A program made the translations under genes and the position numbers. Shown piece after piece: positions 53,533 through 64,000 of a DNA stretch of 64,000 nucleotides (position 1 is the first letter of the stretch; every line of letters starts with the position of its first letter). Location of the stretch: assembly GCA_949285915.1 (NCBI GenBank), contig CASDZW010000011.1:1-64000 (forward strand). The letters are read 5' to 3'. This stretch comes from an uncultured Collinsella sp. (GTDB taxonomy: Bacteria > Actinomycetota > Coriobacteriia > Coriobacteriales > Coriobacteriaceae). The notes under the pieces were generated by a model. That model ran no database searches, was not told the DNA's origin, and worked only from the letters and a program-made list of their open reading frames with translations.

Positions 53533-55135
53533 GATCATTGATGCCGCGAGCATCACTAAGATCTTGGCCGAGCGTCTGAACACGCTTGACGCCGCGATCG
53601 ATACGCAGGAGGTCTCGCATGTCGACGAGGTCGGAGACGGCATCGCGCGTGTTTCGGGCCTTATGAGCGCCATGGCAGGCGAGCTTCTCGAGTTCAAGAG
53701 CGAGGAGACGGGCGAGCGCGTTTACGGCCTTGCCCAGAACCTCGAGCGCGATGAGGTCGGCGCGGTGCTCTTTGGCAACGTTGCCGCCATCAAAGAGGGC
53801 GACGAGTGCCGCACCACCGGCCGCATCATGGATATCCCGGTCGGCCGCGGTATGCTCGGTCGCGTGGTGAACCCGCTCGGCCAGCCCATCGACGGCCTGG
53901 GCGAGATTCGCACCACGCACCGTCGTCCCATCGAGTTCAGGGCGCCCGGCGTTATCGATCGTACCCCGGTGTGCGAGCCCGTGCAGACGGGCATCCTCGC
54001 CATCGACTCCATGATTCCTATCGGCCGCGGCCAGCGCGAGCTCATCATCGGCGACCGCAAGGCCGGTAAGACCGCCATCGCAATCGATACGATCATCAAC
54101 CAGCGCGGCAAGAACATGATCTGCATCTACGTCGCCATCGGCCAGAAGGCCTCCACAGTGGCGGGTATCCGCGCGGCGCTCGAGGCGCACCACGCCCTCG
54201 ACTACACGGTCATCGTTTCCGCGACGGCCGCTGAGTCCGCGCCTATGCAGTACATCGCCCCCATGGCGGGTGCCGCTATCGGCGAGTTCTTTATGTACAA
54301 CGGTGCCGACGGCAAGCCGGCGAGCGCCGAGAACCCGGGCGGACACGTGCTCGTCATCTACGACGACCTCTCCAAGCAGGCCGTTGCCTACCGTCAGATG
54401 TCGCTGACGCTGCGTCGTCCGCCGGGACGCGAGGCCTACCCCGGCGACATCTTCTACCTGCACAGCCGCCTGCTCGAGCGTGCCTGCAAGCTTTCTGAGG
54501 AGCTCGGCAGCGGCTCTATGACGGCCCTGCCGCTCATCGAGACGCAGGACGGCGACGTGTCGGCCTACATCCCCACCAACGTGATTTCGATCACCGACGG
54601 TCAGATCTACCTGCAGAGCGACCTGTTCCTGCAGGGCCAGCGCCCGGCCGTTGACGTGGGTATCTCGGTTTCGCGCGTGGGCGGCGCCGCACAGGTGAAG
54701 TCCATGAAGCAGGTCGCGGGCAACCTCCGCCTCGACCTCGCCTCCTATCAGGAGCTCGCGGGCTTTGCTCAGTTTGGCTCCGACCTCGACGCGCAGACCC
54801 AAAAGCAGCTCACGCACGGTTCGCACATGATGGAGCTCTTGAAGCAGGCGCGCTACTACCATCTCGACGTGGCCGAGCAGGTCGCCGTGCTCTTTGCCGG
54901 CAACCAGGGCTACTTCGACGATCTGGCCATCTCGCAGGTCCTCGAGTTCCGCGACGGGCTCGTGACCTATCTCAAGAGCAGCTACGGCAAGATCTTGGAG
55001 CGCCTGCGCACCGAGAAGATCGCCGGCGACCTCGAGAGCGACCTCGACCGCGCCATCGCCGACTACAAGCGCGACTTCGCCGCTAAGCACGTGGCGGCAA
55101 GCGACGCGGACGCCTCCGCGGATCAGGAGGCGTAG
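53525..55135 (+). CDS. atpA: ATP synthase F1 subunit alpha
   Basis: 536 residues. The nucleotide loop is GDRKAGKT at 176-183 (GDRQTGKT in most species). [41 protein letters not shown] with [12 protein letters not shown], and the signature block around [28 protein letters not shown] are all present. It is the regulatory, non-catalytic nucleotide-binding subunit of F1. An acidic C-terminal tail ([12 protein letters not shown]) is a small peculiarity. Confidence 0.97.
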   Translation: MSEIIDAASITKILAERLNTLDAAIDTQEVSHVDEVGDGIARVSGLMSAMAGELLEFKSEETGERVYGLAQNLERDEVGAVLFGNVAAIKEGDECRTTGRIMDIPVGRGMLGRVVNPLGQPIDGLGEIRTTHRRPIEFRAPGVIDRTPVCEPVQTGILAIDSMIPIGRGQRELIIGDRKAGKTAIAIDTIINQRGKNMICIYVAIGQKASTVAGIRAALEAHHALDYTVIVSATAAESAPMQYIAPMAGAAIGEFFMYNGADGKPASAENPGGHVLVIYDDLSKQAVAYRQMSLTLRRPPGREAYPGDIFYLHSRLLERACKLSEELGSGSMTALPLIETQDGDVSAYIPTNVISITDGQIYLQSDLFLQGQRPAVDVGISVSRVGGAAQVKSMKQVAGNLRLDLASYQELAGFAQFGSDLDAQTQKQLTHGSHMMELLKQARYYHLDVAEQVAVLFAGNQGYFDDLAISQVLEFRDGLVTYLKSSYGKILERLRTEKIAGDLESDLDRAIADYKRDFAAKHVAASDADASADQEA

Positions 55136-55142
55136 AGACGCT

Positions 55143-57508
<2,366 letters not shown>

Positions 57509-57511
57509 CCG

Positions 57512-57904
57512 ATGCGCATCCGTATCGCTTGCCCGGAATCGAATGCCTACGAGGGGGAAGCTGCCTTTGTGGCGCTTCCCTCTACCGACGGCGAGATGGG
57601 CGTGCTCCCGGGGCATGCGAGCGAGATCTGCACCGTTGAGGCCGGTATCGTGCGCGTATGCGACCGGGCGATGGGGACGGTCGACCACCGTTTTGCCGTT
57701 GCCGGCGGCTACGCCGAGATCACCGCAGATGAGGTGGTCGTGCTTGCCCAGCGCGCCTGCGACCTCGACGCTATCGACGCCGACGCCATCCGCGCGGAGC
57801 TCCAAGGTTTTGAAGACCAGCTGAGTAATTTGTCGCAAGATGATGCACGCCGCGCCTATCTTTATAATGAGATGGCGTGGCGCAAGCTCCTGCTTGCTGC
57901 CTAG
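57512..57904 (+). CDS. atpC: ATP synthase F1 subunit epsilon
   Basis: 130 residues. The beta-sandwich domain has GEMGVLPGHASEICTVEAGIVRV and FAVAGGYAEITADEVVVLA. A short helical C-terminus follows (ALAQRACDLDAIDADAIRAELQGF onward), which in relatives can inhibit ATP hydrolysis. It is the last ATP synthase gene; murA follows 55 bases later without a clear terminator. Confidence 0.94.
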   Translation: MRIRIACPESNAYEGEAAFVALPSTDGEMGVLPGHASEICTVEAGIVRVCDRAMGTVDHRFAVAGGYAEITADEVVVLAQRACDLDAIDADAIRAELQGFEDQLSNLSQDDARRAYLYNEMAWRKLLLAA

Positions 57905-57959
57905 CTGCCCGGGCCCTGCCGGGCCGGAATCGATTCTAGCTGGTAGATGGGGTAGGAAC

Positions 57960-59243
57960 TTGGACATCATCCGCGTTCAGGGCGGGCATGCGCTTACGGG
58001 CAGCGTGCACGTCTCGGGTGCTAAGAACTCGGCACTCAAACTCATGGCCGCGACGCTTCTGGCGCCGGGCGTGACCACGCTTACCAACGTTCCCAATATT
58101 TCCGACGTGCACGTCATGGGCAAGGTCCTAAAGGGCCTGGGCTGCACGATCGAGGTTGTTGACGAGCACACGCTCACCATCGACACCTCGGGCGCTAACT
58201 CTTGGGAAGCTCCCTACGAGCTCGTTGCCAAGATGCGCGCCTCCACCGCGGTTATGGGTCCTCTGCTCGGCCGCTTTGGTCGTGCCAAGATCGCCATGCC
58301 GGGCGGTTGCAACCTCGGCGCCCGCAAGATCGACATGCACATCCTCGGTCTCGAGGCGCTCGGCGTCTCCTTTGACACGAGCCACGGCTACATCTTTGCC
58401 GACGCGCACGAGGGCATGTCGGGCACAACGGTGACTCTCGAGTTTGCGAGCGTCGGCGCGACGGAGAACCTCATCATGGCGGCGGTCCGTGCCAAGGGCA
58501 CGACGGTTATTGATAACGCCGCGCGCGAGCCCGAGATCGTCGACCTCGCCAACATGTTGAACGAGATGGGCGCCAAGATCACCGGCGCCGGCACGCCCGT
58601 GGTGGAGATCGAGGGCGTGGACGAGCTGCATCCCGTCGAGCATCGGGTGATCGGCGACCGTATCGAGGCCGGCACCTTTATTGTCGCCGGTGCGCTTGCG
58701 GCCGATGAGGACGGCATCGAGGTTACGGGCTTCAATCCGCATCACCTCGGCATGGTGCTCAAGAAGATGGAGCTGATGGGCATCCGTCTTGAGCGTGGCG
58801 TCGACGGGGTGCGCGTGTGGCGCGCCGACCGCATCGCGCCAGTGGATATCCAGACCCTGCCGTTCCCGGGATTCCCCACCGACATGCAGGCCCAGGTCAT
58901 GGTGCTTTCTGCCATGGCGGACGGCAGCTCGGTGATCACCGAGAACATCTTTGAGAATCGCTTTATGTTTGCCTCCGAGCTCGTACGCATGGGGGCCGAT
59001 ATTCGTATCGAGAGCCATCACGCCATCGTGCACGGCGTGAAGTCGCTCTCGGGTGCCCAGGTGGTCTCGCCTGACCTGCGCGGTGGCGCCGCGCTCGTGG
59101 TGGCGGGGCTTATCGCCGAGGGCGAGACCGACGTCTCTGCGATCCATCACATCGATCGCGGCTACGAGCGGTTCTGCGACAAGTTGGTCGGCTTGGGCGC
59201 CTCGGTCGAGCGCGTTCAGGTGCCCGACCTTGCCGAAGACTAA
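57960..59243 (+). CDS. murA: UDP-N-acetylglucosamine 1-carboxyvinyltransferase
   Basis: 427 residues. GAKNSALKLMAATLLA holds the substrate-binding lysine, and PGGCNLGARKIDMHI holds the active-site Cys117. That is the residue modified by fosfomycin; its presence predicts normal sensitivity at the target. HHLGMVLKKMELMG and FPGFPTDMQAQVM complete the family blocks. It catalyses the first committed step of peptidoglycan synthesis. The TTG start at 57960 follows GGTAGGAAC; the open frame runs back into atpC but without support. An ATP synthase-murA arrangement recurs in Actinobacteria and Clostridia. Confidence 0.95.
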   Translation: MDIIRVQGGHALTGSVHVSGAKNSALKLMAATLLAPGVTTLTNVPNISDVHVMGKVLKGLGCTIEVVDEHTLTIDTSGANSWEAPYELVAKMRASTAVMGPLLGRFGRAKIAMPGGCNLGARKIDMHILGLEALGVSFDTSHGYIFADAHEGMSGTTVTLEFASVGATENLIMAAVRAKGTTVIDNAAREPEIVDLANMLNEMGAKITGAGTPVVEIEGVDELHPVEHRVIGDRIEAGTFIVAGALAADEDGIEVTGFNPHHLGMVLKKMELMGIRLERGVDGVRVWRADRIAPVDIQTLPFPGFPTDMQAQVMVLSAMADGSSVITENIFENRFMFASELVRMGADIRIESHHAIVHGVKSLSGAQVVSPDLRGGAALVVAGLIAEGETDVSAIHHIDRGYERFCDKLVGLGASVERVQVPDLAED

Positions 59244-59255
59244 GTTAGGTTGCCT

Positions 59256-60452
59256 ATGAGTATCCGCAAGAAGCCCGTTCAGCAGGCGCGCCGTCCTACC
59301 TCGGGCGCCGCGAGCCGTATCTATAGCCGTGAGAACGTCGGCCGTTACGCCGAGCGCGCGCGCCAGCGCCGCCGCGGGCGCGCGGTGCGCCGCGGCATCC
59401 TTGTGGGCATTTTGAGCGTGCTTCTGGTTGGCGTCGTTGCCGCGGGCGCGTGGGTCACGAGCCTTATGTCGCGCTTGAACGACGGCGAGGTCATCACGAG
59501 CGAGCTCAAGGCGATACTCTTCGATTCCGACGTTGCGCGCGAACCGTTCTACATGCTTCTTCTGGGCACCGACGGCCGTCCTGGCGAAGAGACCTACCGC
59601 ACCGACTCCATCATCCTCGCCCGCATCGACCCCACCGAGAAGCAGGTTACGCTCATCTCCATCCCGCGTGATACCCGCTACGTGTACCAAGGCTCGACCG
59701 TTAAGATCAACGCGGTGTTTAGCTACGGCGGCGCCGATGACATGGTCGAGGCGGTGAACGACCTCTGCGGTGTGGAGATCTCTGAATACGCCGAGATTAA
59801 CTTCGATGGCATGAAGGCGCTCGTGGACGCGGTCGGCGGCATCGATATCTACGTACCTGAGGGCGACGAGGTCGACGACCCCGAGGCAGGTCCCGTCACC
59901 ATCGAGTCCGGTCAGCAGCACATGGACGGTGAGGCGGCGCTGACCTTCAGCCGTGCGCGCCACCAGTTTGCCGACGGCGACTACACGCGCATGCGCCATC
60001 AGCGCATGGTACTCGGCGCGCTCGCAGAGAAGATTTTGAACAACCTCGACATCGCCTCCGTGCCCGCGCTCATGAACCAGCTCGCGGACATGGTGAAGAC
60101 CTCGCTTCAGGTCCCGGACATCGTGTCGCTCATCAACGCGATGCGCGGCATGGATGTCAACAGCATGTACTCTGCCAACATCCCCTCGTGGGCGGGCGAA
60201 GACACCTACATCAACGGCCAGAGCTTTGTCTTTGTGTATGAGGACAAGCTCGAGGAGATGATGGAGCGCGTCGACGCCGGCGAGGACCCGCAGGGCCCGC
60301 AGACCATGGGCCAGGGCGGTGATACCGGCGGTACCGTTGGCGACCTCTACGAGAACAGCAACGAGGACTGGCGCTACGGTACGGCGACCACCACGAGCTC
60401 GGTGGATGAAGAGGACCTTGCCGAGGACGGCGAGACCGCGACTATCGAGTAA
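59256..60452 (+). CDS. LytR-CpsA-Psr (LCP) family cell-wall ligase
   Basis: 398 residues: a basic cytoplasmic N-terminus of ~45 residues (RQRRRGRAVRRG), one transmembrane helix (about 48-70) and an extracellular LCP domain. Conserved segments are FYMLLLGTDGRPGEETYRTDSIILARI, TLISIPRDTRYVYQG, KINAVFSYGG and ALTFSRARHQFADGDYTRMRHQ (pyrophosphate-binding arginines). LCP enzymes attach teichoic acids or capsule-like polymers to peptidoglycan. The acidic C-terminal tail is probably disordered. It starts at ATG 59256, 12 bases after murA, and is probably part of the same transcript. Confidence 0.93.
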   Translation: MSIRKKPVQQARRPTSGAASRIYSRENVGRYAERARQRRRGRAVRRGILVGILSVLLVGVVAAGAWVTSLMSRLNDGEVITSELKAILFDSDVAREPFYMLLLGTDGRPGEETYRTDSIILARIDPTEKQVTLISIPRDTRYVYQGSTVKINAVFSYGGADDMVEAVNDLCGVEISEYAEINFDGMKALVDAVGGIDIYVPEGDEVDDPEAGPVTIESGQQHMDGEAALTFSRARHQFADGDYTRMRHQRMVLGALAEKILNNLDIASVPALMNQLADMVKTSLQVPDIVSLINAMRGMDVNSMYSANIPSWAGEDTYINGQSFVFVYEDKLEEMMERVDAGEDPQGPQTMGQGGDTGGTVGDLYENSNEDWRYGTATTTSSVDEEDLAEDGETATIE

Positions 60453-60476
60453 CAGCGGTAGATTAGTCGCGTGATA

Positions 60477-60525
60477 GAACGCCCCGGATGCGGACAAAGC
60501 GTCTGCATCCGGGGCGTTCTTTCTT
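60477..60525 (+). terminator. Terminator after the ATP synthase-murA-LCP genes
   Basis: A perfect 15-bp stem GAACGCCCCGGATGC (60477-60491) and GCATCCGGGGCGTTC (60505-60519) with a 13-base loop, followed by TTTCTT. Confidence 0.92.
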
Positions 60526-60575
60526 CTCGAGACCGCTCTTGGGCAGTGCGCGAGAGATGACGCTCTGGCGAAAAA

Positions 60576-60704
60576 TCAGGTATTCAATAATCTGAGATGC
60601 GCTTTCGAAGTAGAGCGTTCGATCAAGATGCCTTTTCCTGTGGTTTTAGTTGACCAAAACTGGTGGCTACTTCAATGAGCGCGCTTAGATTATTGAATAC
60701 CTGA
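60576..60704. repeat. 129-bp fold-back element C (perfect 18-bp inverted ends)
   Basis: TCAGGTATTCAATAATCT at 60576-60593 is the exact reverse complement of 60687-60704, with 93 bases between. Length and arms match element B (27345-27473), as does an internal CGAAGTAG near the same offset. It lies between convergent genes, after a separate terminator. Confidence 0.9.
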
Positions 60705-60718
60705 AATTCTGTGCGGCG

Positions 60719-61963
60719 CTAGGCGAAGCGCGCCACAAGCGCCTCGAGGACGTCGACCATCTTCTCGAGCGAGCTCACCGGAATGAACTCATTCACGCCG
60801 TGGCAGCAGTACCCACCCGTGGAGAGGTTGGGGCAGGGAAGGCCGCGGAACGAGAGCTGCGCGCCGTCGGTGCCGCCGCGGATGGGGAGCACGCGCGGCT
60901 CCACGCCTGCAGCCGTGAACGCCTCCTTGGCAAGCTCGATAAGCTCGGGGTAGTCGGCAACGATCTCTGCCATATTGCGGTACTGCTGCTTAATCTCCAC
61001 CGTGACGCGCTCGCTTCCGAGCTCTGCATTAATAAAGGCGGCCGTGCGCTCGATGAGGGCGATCTTTGCGTCGAACTTGGCCGCGTCGTGGTCGCGCACG
61101 ATGTAGCGTGCCGTGGCGTGCTCGCAGGTAGCCGAGACACCCTCGAGATGGATAAAGCCCTCATAGCCCTCGGTATGTTCGGGGCGGGCGTGCTCGGGCA
61201 GAAGCGCATGGAAGTGCGCAAAGAGGTTGCCCGCGTTCACCATCTTGTCCTTGGCGTCGCCGGGGTGGATGGAGTAGCCGCGGAAGCGCACCGTTGCCTC
61301 GGCGGCGTTGAAGCACTCCCACTCAAGCTCGCCGATGGGGCCGCCGTCGACGGTGTAGGCGTACGTGCAGCCAAAGCCCTCGATATCAAGAAGCTCTGCA
61401 CCATGGCCGATCTCCTCGTCGGGACAGAAGCAGATGCCGAGGCGCGGGTGCGCAAGCTCGGGATGGGCGGTTAGGCGCGCGACGAGCGCCATAATCTCGG
61501 CGATGCCCGCCTTGTCGTCGGCACCGAGCAGGGTCGTGCCATCGGTCACCACAAGGTCCTCGCCCACGAGCGCGTCGAGCGCGGGGAGCTTGTCGGGCGC
61601 GATTGAGACGGTGCGCCCGACACCCTCGCCGCAGACAAGGGGACCTCCCTCGTAGTGCACGATATGCGGGTTCACATTGGTGCCGCTCACCACCTCGGTG
61701 GTGTCGAGGTGGGCGATGAGGCCGAGCGCGGGGCGCTCCTCGGCGCCGGCGCTGGCCGGTACGTGCGCGATGACATAGGCGTTATCGGTCACGTGCACGC
61801 CCTCGCACCCGAGCTCGGTAAGCTCGTCGGCAAGCACGCGCGCGAGGTCGAATTGCTTGTCGGTTGAGGGGACGCGGTCGGCGTGCTCGTCGGACGAGGT
61901 GGTGTCGATGCGGACGTAGCGCATAAAGCGCGTAAGAACATCGGAGTGTGCGGTTTCGGACAT
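60719..61963 (-). CDS. pepT: Peptidase T (tripeptide aminopeptidase)
   Basis: 414 residues. LGLIAHLDTTEV, TLLGADDKAGIAEIMALVARL, FCPDEEIGHGAELLDIEGFG and TVDGGPIGELEWECFNAA are the metal-binding and catalytic blocks of peptidase T. IRGGTDGAQLSFRGLPCPNLSTGGYCCHGVNEF is the C-terminal metal site. It removes the N-terminal residue from tripeptides, using zinc. ATG 61963 has GAAGGGATCGAG upstream; an open frame extends much further up but overlaps the divergent regulator gene. Confidence 0.95.
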   Translation of the reverse strand: MSETAHSDVLTRFMRYVRIDTTSSDEHADRVPSTDKQFDLARVLADELTELGCEGVHVTDNAYVIAHVPASAGAEERPALGLIAHLDTTEVVSGTNVNPHIVHYEGGPLVCGEGVGRTVSIAPDKLPALDALVGEDLVVTDGTTLLGADDKAGIAEIMALVARLTAHPELAHPRLGICFCPDEEIGHGAELLDIEGFGCTYAYTVDGGPIGELEWECFNAAEATVRFRGYSIHPGDAKDKMVNAGNLFAHFHALLPEHARPEHTEGYEGFIHLEGVSATCEHATARYIVRDHDAAKFDAKIALIERTAAFINAELGSERVTVEIKQQYRNMAEIVADYPELIELAKEAFTAAGVEPRVLPIRGGTDGAQLSFRGLPCPNLSTGGYCCHGVNEFIPVSSLEKMVDVLEALVARFA

Positions 61964-62107
61964 CTCGATCCCTTCGCTTGTGTGGTCGGACCCTCCCACT
62001 CTAGCACGCGCGGCGCGTTGGGGTAGAATCAGCTGAACACCACTGGGCCCGTCGCCGTTTTTGCTTCTGTCCAACGGCGCCGGCGCGACTCCCAAGGAGG
62101 CGGGCGC

Positions 62108-62533
62108 ATGGCAGCGACCGAACAAGGCCAAGATCTTCACCTCACCATGGCAAACGAGGACTATCTCGAGTGCATGGTGCGCATCGAGCAGGAGGAGGGT
62201 GCCGAGGGCGGCGTCCGCTCCGTCGACATCGCCTCGCGTCTTGAGGTCTCCAAGGCCTCGGTTAACAAGGCGGTCTCGGTGCTCAAGGCTCAAGGTCTTG
62301 TTGAGCAGGCGCATTACGGCAAGGTCATGCTCACGCCCCGCGGGCGCGAGATCGGTGAGGCGGTGTGGTACCGCCACCGCCTGCTGCGCACCTTCCTCAT
62401 CAAGGAGCTCGGGGTTCCCTTTGAGCGTGCGGACGAGGAGGCCTGCCAGATGGAGCACGCCGTCTCTGAGGACACCATGAACCGCTGGCTCACCTACCTT
62501 GAGGGCCAAAACATCATGGTTGGCGAGGAGTAG
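62108..62533 (+). CDS. DtxR/MntR-type metal-dependent regulator
   Basis: 141 residues. The N-terminal winged helix NEDYLECMVRIEQEEG, SVDIASRLEVSKASVNKAVSVLKAQGLVEQAHYGKVMLTPRG and the following dimerisation helices (RHRLLRTFLIKELGVPFERADEEACQMEHAVS) match DtxR/MntR proteins. The second domain carries the metal ligands (Cys/Glu/His in CQMEH). There is no SH3-like third domain, as in MntR. It probably senses Mn2+ or Fe2+. The ATG follows CAAGGAGGCGGG. Confidence 0.9.
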   Translation: MAATEQGQDLHLTMANEDYLECMVRIEQEEGAEGGVRSVDIASRLEVSKASVNKAVSVLKAQGLVEQAHYGKVMLTPRGREIGEAVWYRHRLLRTFLIKELGVPFERADEEACQMEHAVSEDTMNRWLTYLEGQNIMVGEE

Positions 62534-62538
62534 AGACC

Positions 62539-63438
62539 TTGCCGGATTCGACCGCCTACTATAACCGCACGGGCGCGCAGGAGCTGCGCGAGCGCCTTGC
62601 GTCTGAGGTGCTGCTTGCACAGGGCCCCATGGGAACAGTGCTTATGGGCGAGTCGGGCGCGGCGGATGTGCCAGCGGCGTTCTGGAACCTCGCCGAGCCA
62701 CAGACCGTGCAGACGATTCACCGTCTGTACGAGGCATCGGGCGCGCAGGTCCTCATCACCAATACGTTTCAGGCCTCTGAGCCGGCGCTTGCGCGCGATT
62801 TGATTGTGCCTGCCATGCCCGAGGTCAATCGCGCCGCCACAGACAACGCGCGTGTGGCGCGCCCGCAGGTGCTGCTTGGGTCGGTCGGCCCCTGCGGCCT
62901 TGCGTGGATGCGGCGCGACACGCCCGAGTTTCGCGCTTGCCGCGCCGCCGATCGCGAGCAGGCAGAGGCCCTGCTCGTTGCGGGCGTAGACGGTATTTTG
63001 CTCGAGACGTTCACGTCCATCCGCGATCTGGAGCCGGCGCTTGCGGGGGTGTGTGATGCGGCGGACGGTATGCCCGTTCTAGTGAGTTTTACAATCGATG
63101 ACGAGGGAAATCTTTTGGGAGATGGCCTCACGATCGAGGGCGCGGTGCTCTGGGCAGAGAAGCGCGGGGCCGAGGCGGTTGGCGTCAACTGCTGCTCGAT
63201 TGCGGCGGCAACGAAGGCGCTGCCGCGCATGGTTGCCGCAGCGCGTACGCCGGTTATGGTCAGGCCTAACGCCGGCATACCGGTGCGTAACGAGGACGGT
63301 GCCCTTGCCTGGCCCGACGGCCCCGAGGCGTTCGGTCGTGCCGTCAACGACTGGGTTGCCGCCGGGGCTCACCTCGTAGGTGCGTGCTGCGGGGCGACGC
63401 CGCAGACGACGGCGGCCATGGCGGACGCCCTCGCATAG
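62539..63438 (+). CDS. Homocysteine S-methyltransferase family protein
   Basis: 299 residues. LLAQGPMGTVLM and QVLITNTFQASEPALARDL open the barrel. The zinc ligands are the Cys of GVNCCS and the paired Cys of VGACCGATPQTT, as in the N-terminal domain of MetH and in betaine/S-methylmethionine-homocysteine methyltransferases. The methyl donor is not predictable; no cobalamin domain is attached. The TTG start (62539) lies 5 bases after the regulator's stop, with GGCGAGGAGTAGAG before it. Confidence 0.88.
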   Translation: MPDSTAYYNRTGAQELRERLASEVLLAQGPMGTVLMGESGAADVPAAFWNLAEPQTVQTIHRLYEASGAQVLITNTFQASEPALARDLIVPAMPEVNRAATDNARVARPQVLLGSVGPCGLAWMRRDTPEFRACRAADREQAEALLVAGVDGILLETFTSIRDLEPALAGVCDAADGMPVLVSFTIDDEGNLLGDGLTIEGAVLWAEKRGAEAVGVNCCSIAAATKALPRMVAAARTPVMVRPNAGIPVRNEDGALAWPDGPEAFGRAVNDWVAAGAHLVGACCGATPQTTAAMADALA

Positions 63439-63490
63439 ACGGCGGCGTCTCGCATATCGGACCACATTCACAATCTTGAGAAAAACGGCG

Positions 63491-63522
63491 CGGCGGCGGA
63501 AGCGTAAAAACTTCCGCCGCCG
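63491..63522. terminator. Convergent hairpin terminator
   Basis: A perfect 12-bp stem CGGCGGCGGAAG/CTTCCGCCGCCG with an 8-base loop. On the minus strand it is followed, after six bases, by TTTTT, so it mainly serves cutC; on the plus strand there is no T run. Confidence 0.6.
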
Positions 63523-63585
63523 CACCTTGTGGCAGACGAGGGGGACGGGCTGCCCGGCTCGGGGCGACGTCGAGCGCAAACGATG

Positions 63586-64000
63586 TTAGAGCTCCCCAAG
63601 CGTGGTGCCGTGGACCTCAGATACCCCAAGGGCCTCGGCTACCTCAACGGCGTTGGCGTGCGTGATGCCGCCGCCGGGGAGGATGGTGATGCGCCCGTTC
63701 GCGTAGGCAATAAGGCGGGCGAGGTGATCGATGTTGCCCATAATCGGCGTGCCGGCGGCGCCGCCGTGGGTGAGGATGCGCTCGACACCGAGCTCGGCAA
63801 GTACGTCGATGGCCTCGCGCTGGCGCTCCTCAGAAAGCTCGTCAAAGGCCATGTGGAAGGTCACCTGCACAGGCTCCCCTTCACCGTCGGCGCCCTTAGC
63901 AGCGCGGACGAGGGCGCGGGTCATGGCACGGTCGATGGCAAACTCACCGGTCGCATCGTCGCGCACGAGGCAGCCAAAGACAACGCCCGTCACGCCCTCG
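63586..64000 (-). CDS. cutC: Copper homeostasis protein CutC family, C-terminal part
   Basis: The gene runs off the right end of the window; about 138 C-terminal residues are present. TGVVFGCLVRDD, VTFHMAFDELSEERQREAIDVLAELGVERILTHGG and GRITILPGGGITHANAVEVAEALGVSEVHGT match CutC TIM-barrel proteins closely. CutC was linked to copper handling in E. coli, but its reaction is still unsettled. Confidence 0.92.
   Translation of the reverse strand, partial: EGVTGVVFGCLVRDDATGEFAIDRAMTRALVRAAKGADGEGEPVQVTFHMAFDELSEERQREAIDVLAELGVERILTHGGAAGTPIMGNIDHLARLIAYANGRITILPGGGITHANAVEVAEALGVSEVHGTTLGEL

Noticed and set aside
58128-60497. 789-codon minus-strand frame opposite murA and the LCP gene
   Set aside because: Both plus-strand genes are full length and conserved; the antisense product is low-complexity and His/Arg-rich.

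Overview
The window reads as chromosomal DNA of a high-GC Gram-positive bacterium, most likely a member of the Coriobacteriia (Collinsella/Olsenella-like). The grounds are the high GC content, frequent GTG and TTG starts behind strong purine-rich ribosome sites, and a complete F1Fo ATP synthase operon followed directly by murA and a LytR-CpsA-Psr gene. Lineage-specific small pilus-like proteins, an LTA-synthase-type enzyme and heterodimeric ABC exporters fit the same picture. The class is an inference from gene content, not a computed placement. I see no rRNA, tRNA or CRISPR array.

Layout. 1-1340: a 5'-truncated IS110-family transposase with 17-bp repeats at its broken left edge. 1678-9853 (+): a tightly coupled five-gene signalling operon made of two Cache-type hybrid histidine kinases, a membrane diguanylate cyclase, a REC/HD-GYP phosphodiesterase and a free Hpt protein, that is, a phosphorelay plus both halves of c-di-GMP turnover. 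10199-11278: a protein with a PD-(D/E)XK-like C-terminus. 11312-16537 (-): a type IV pilus-like operon (transglutaminase-like lipoprotein, PilC/GspF, four small one-helix pilin-like proteins, PilT) with no PilB in view. 16841-17348: a BrnT/BrnA toxin-antitoxin pair. 17507-21198: a heterodimeric ABC exporter whose second gene is frameshifted. 21219-25700 (-): a three-gene ABC system whose permeases carry three copies of one module. 25913-34343: flavodoxin-like protein, tyrosine phosphatase, LTA-synthase-like enzyme, nitroreductase, Kup potassium transporter and an RlmK-like rRNA methyltransferase. 34921-39272: a MarR regulator with a second heterodimeric ABC exporter. 39720-45976: aldose-epimerase-like protein, prfA, prmC, a TsaC/Sua5-type gene and glpK. 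46057-50796: an Mga-like regulator divergent from an M20 amidohydrolase and MFS transporter, then rpiB. 50971-60452: small membrane protein, atpBEFHAGDC, murA and an LCP protein. 60719-64000: pepT (-), a DtxR/MntR regulator with a homocysteine S-methyltransferase (+), and a partial cutC (-).

Two themes stand out. First, a self-contained c-di-GMP phosphorelay lies next to a reduced type IV pilus-like operon, and c-di-GMP often controls such machines elsewhere. Second, five gene-free stretches carry long fold-back (inverted-repeat) elements. Two of these, at 27345-27473 and 60576-60704, are both exactly 129 bp, share arm sequence, and sit between convergent genes, which suggests a dispersed non-coding element family. 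A 21-bp tandem array occupies another convergent junction (30813-30930).

Reading was by eye from sequence and translations. Family assignments rest on visible motifs; no database search was run.
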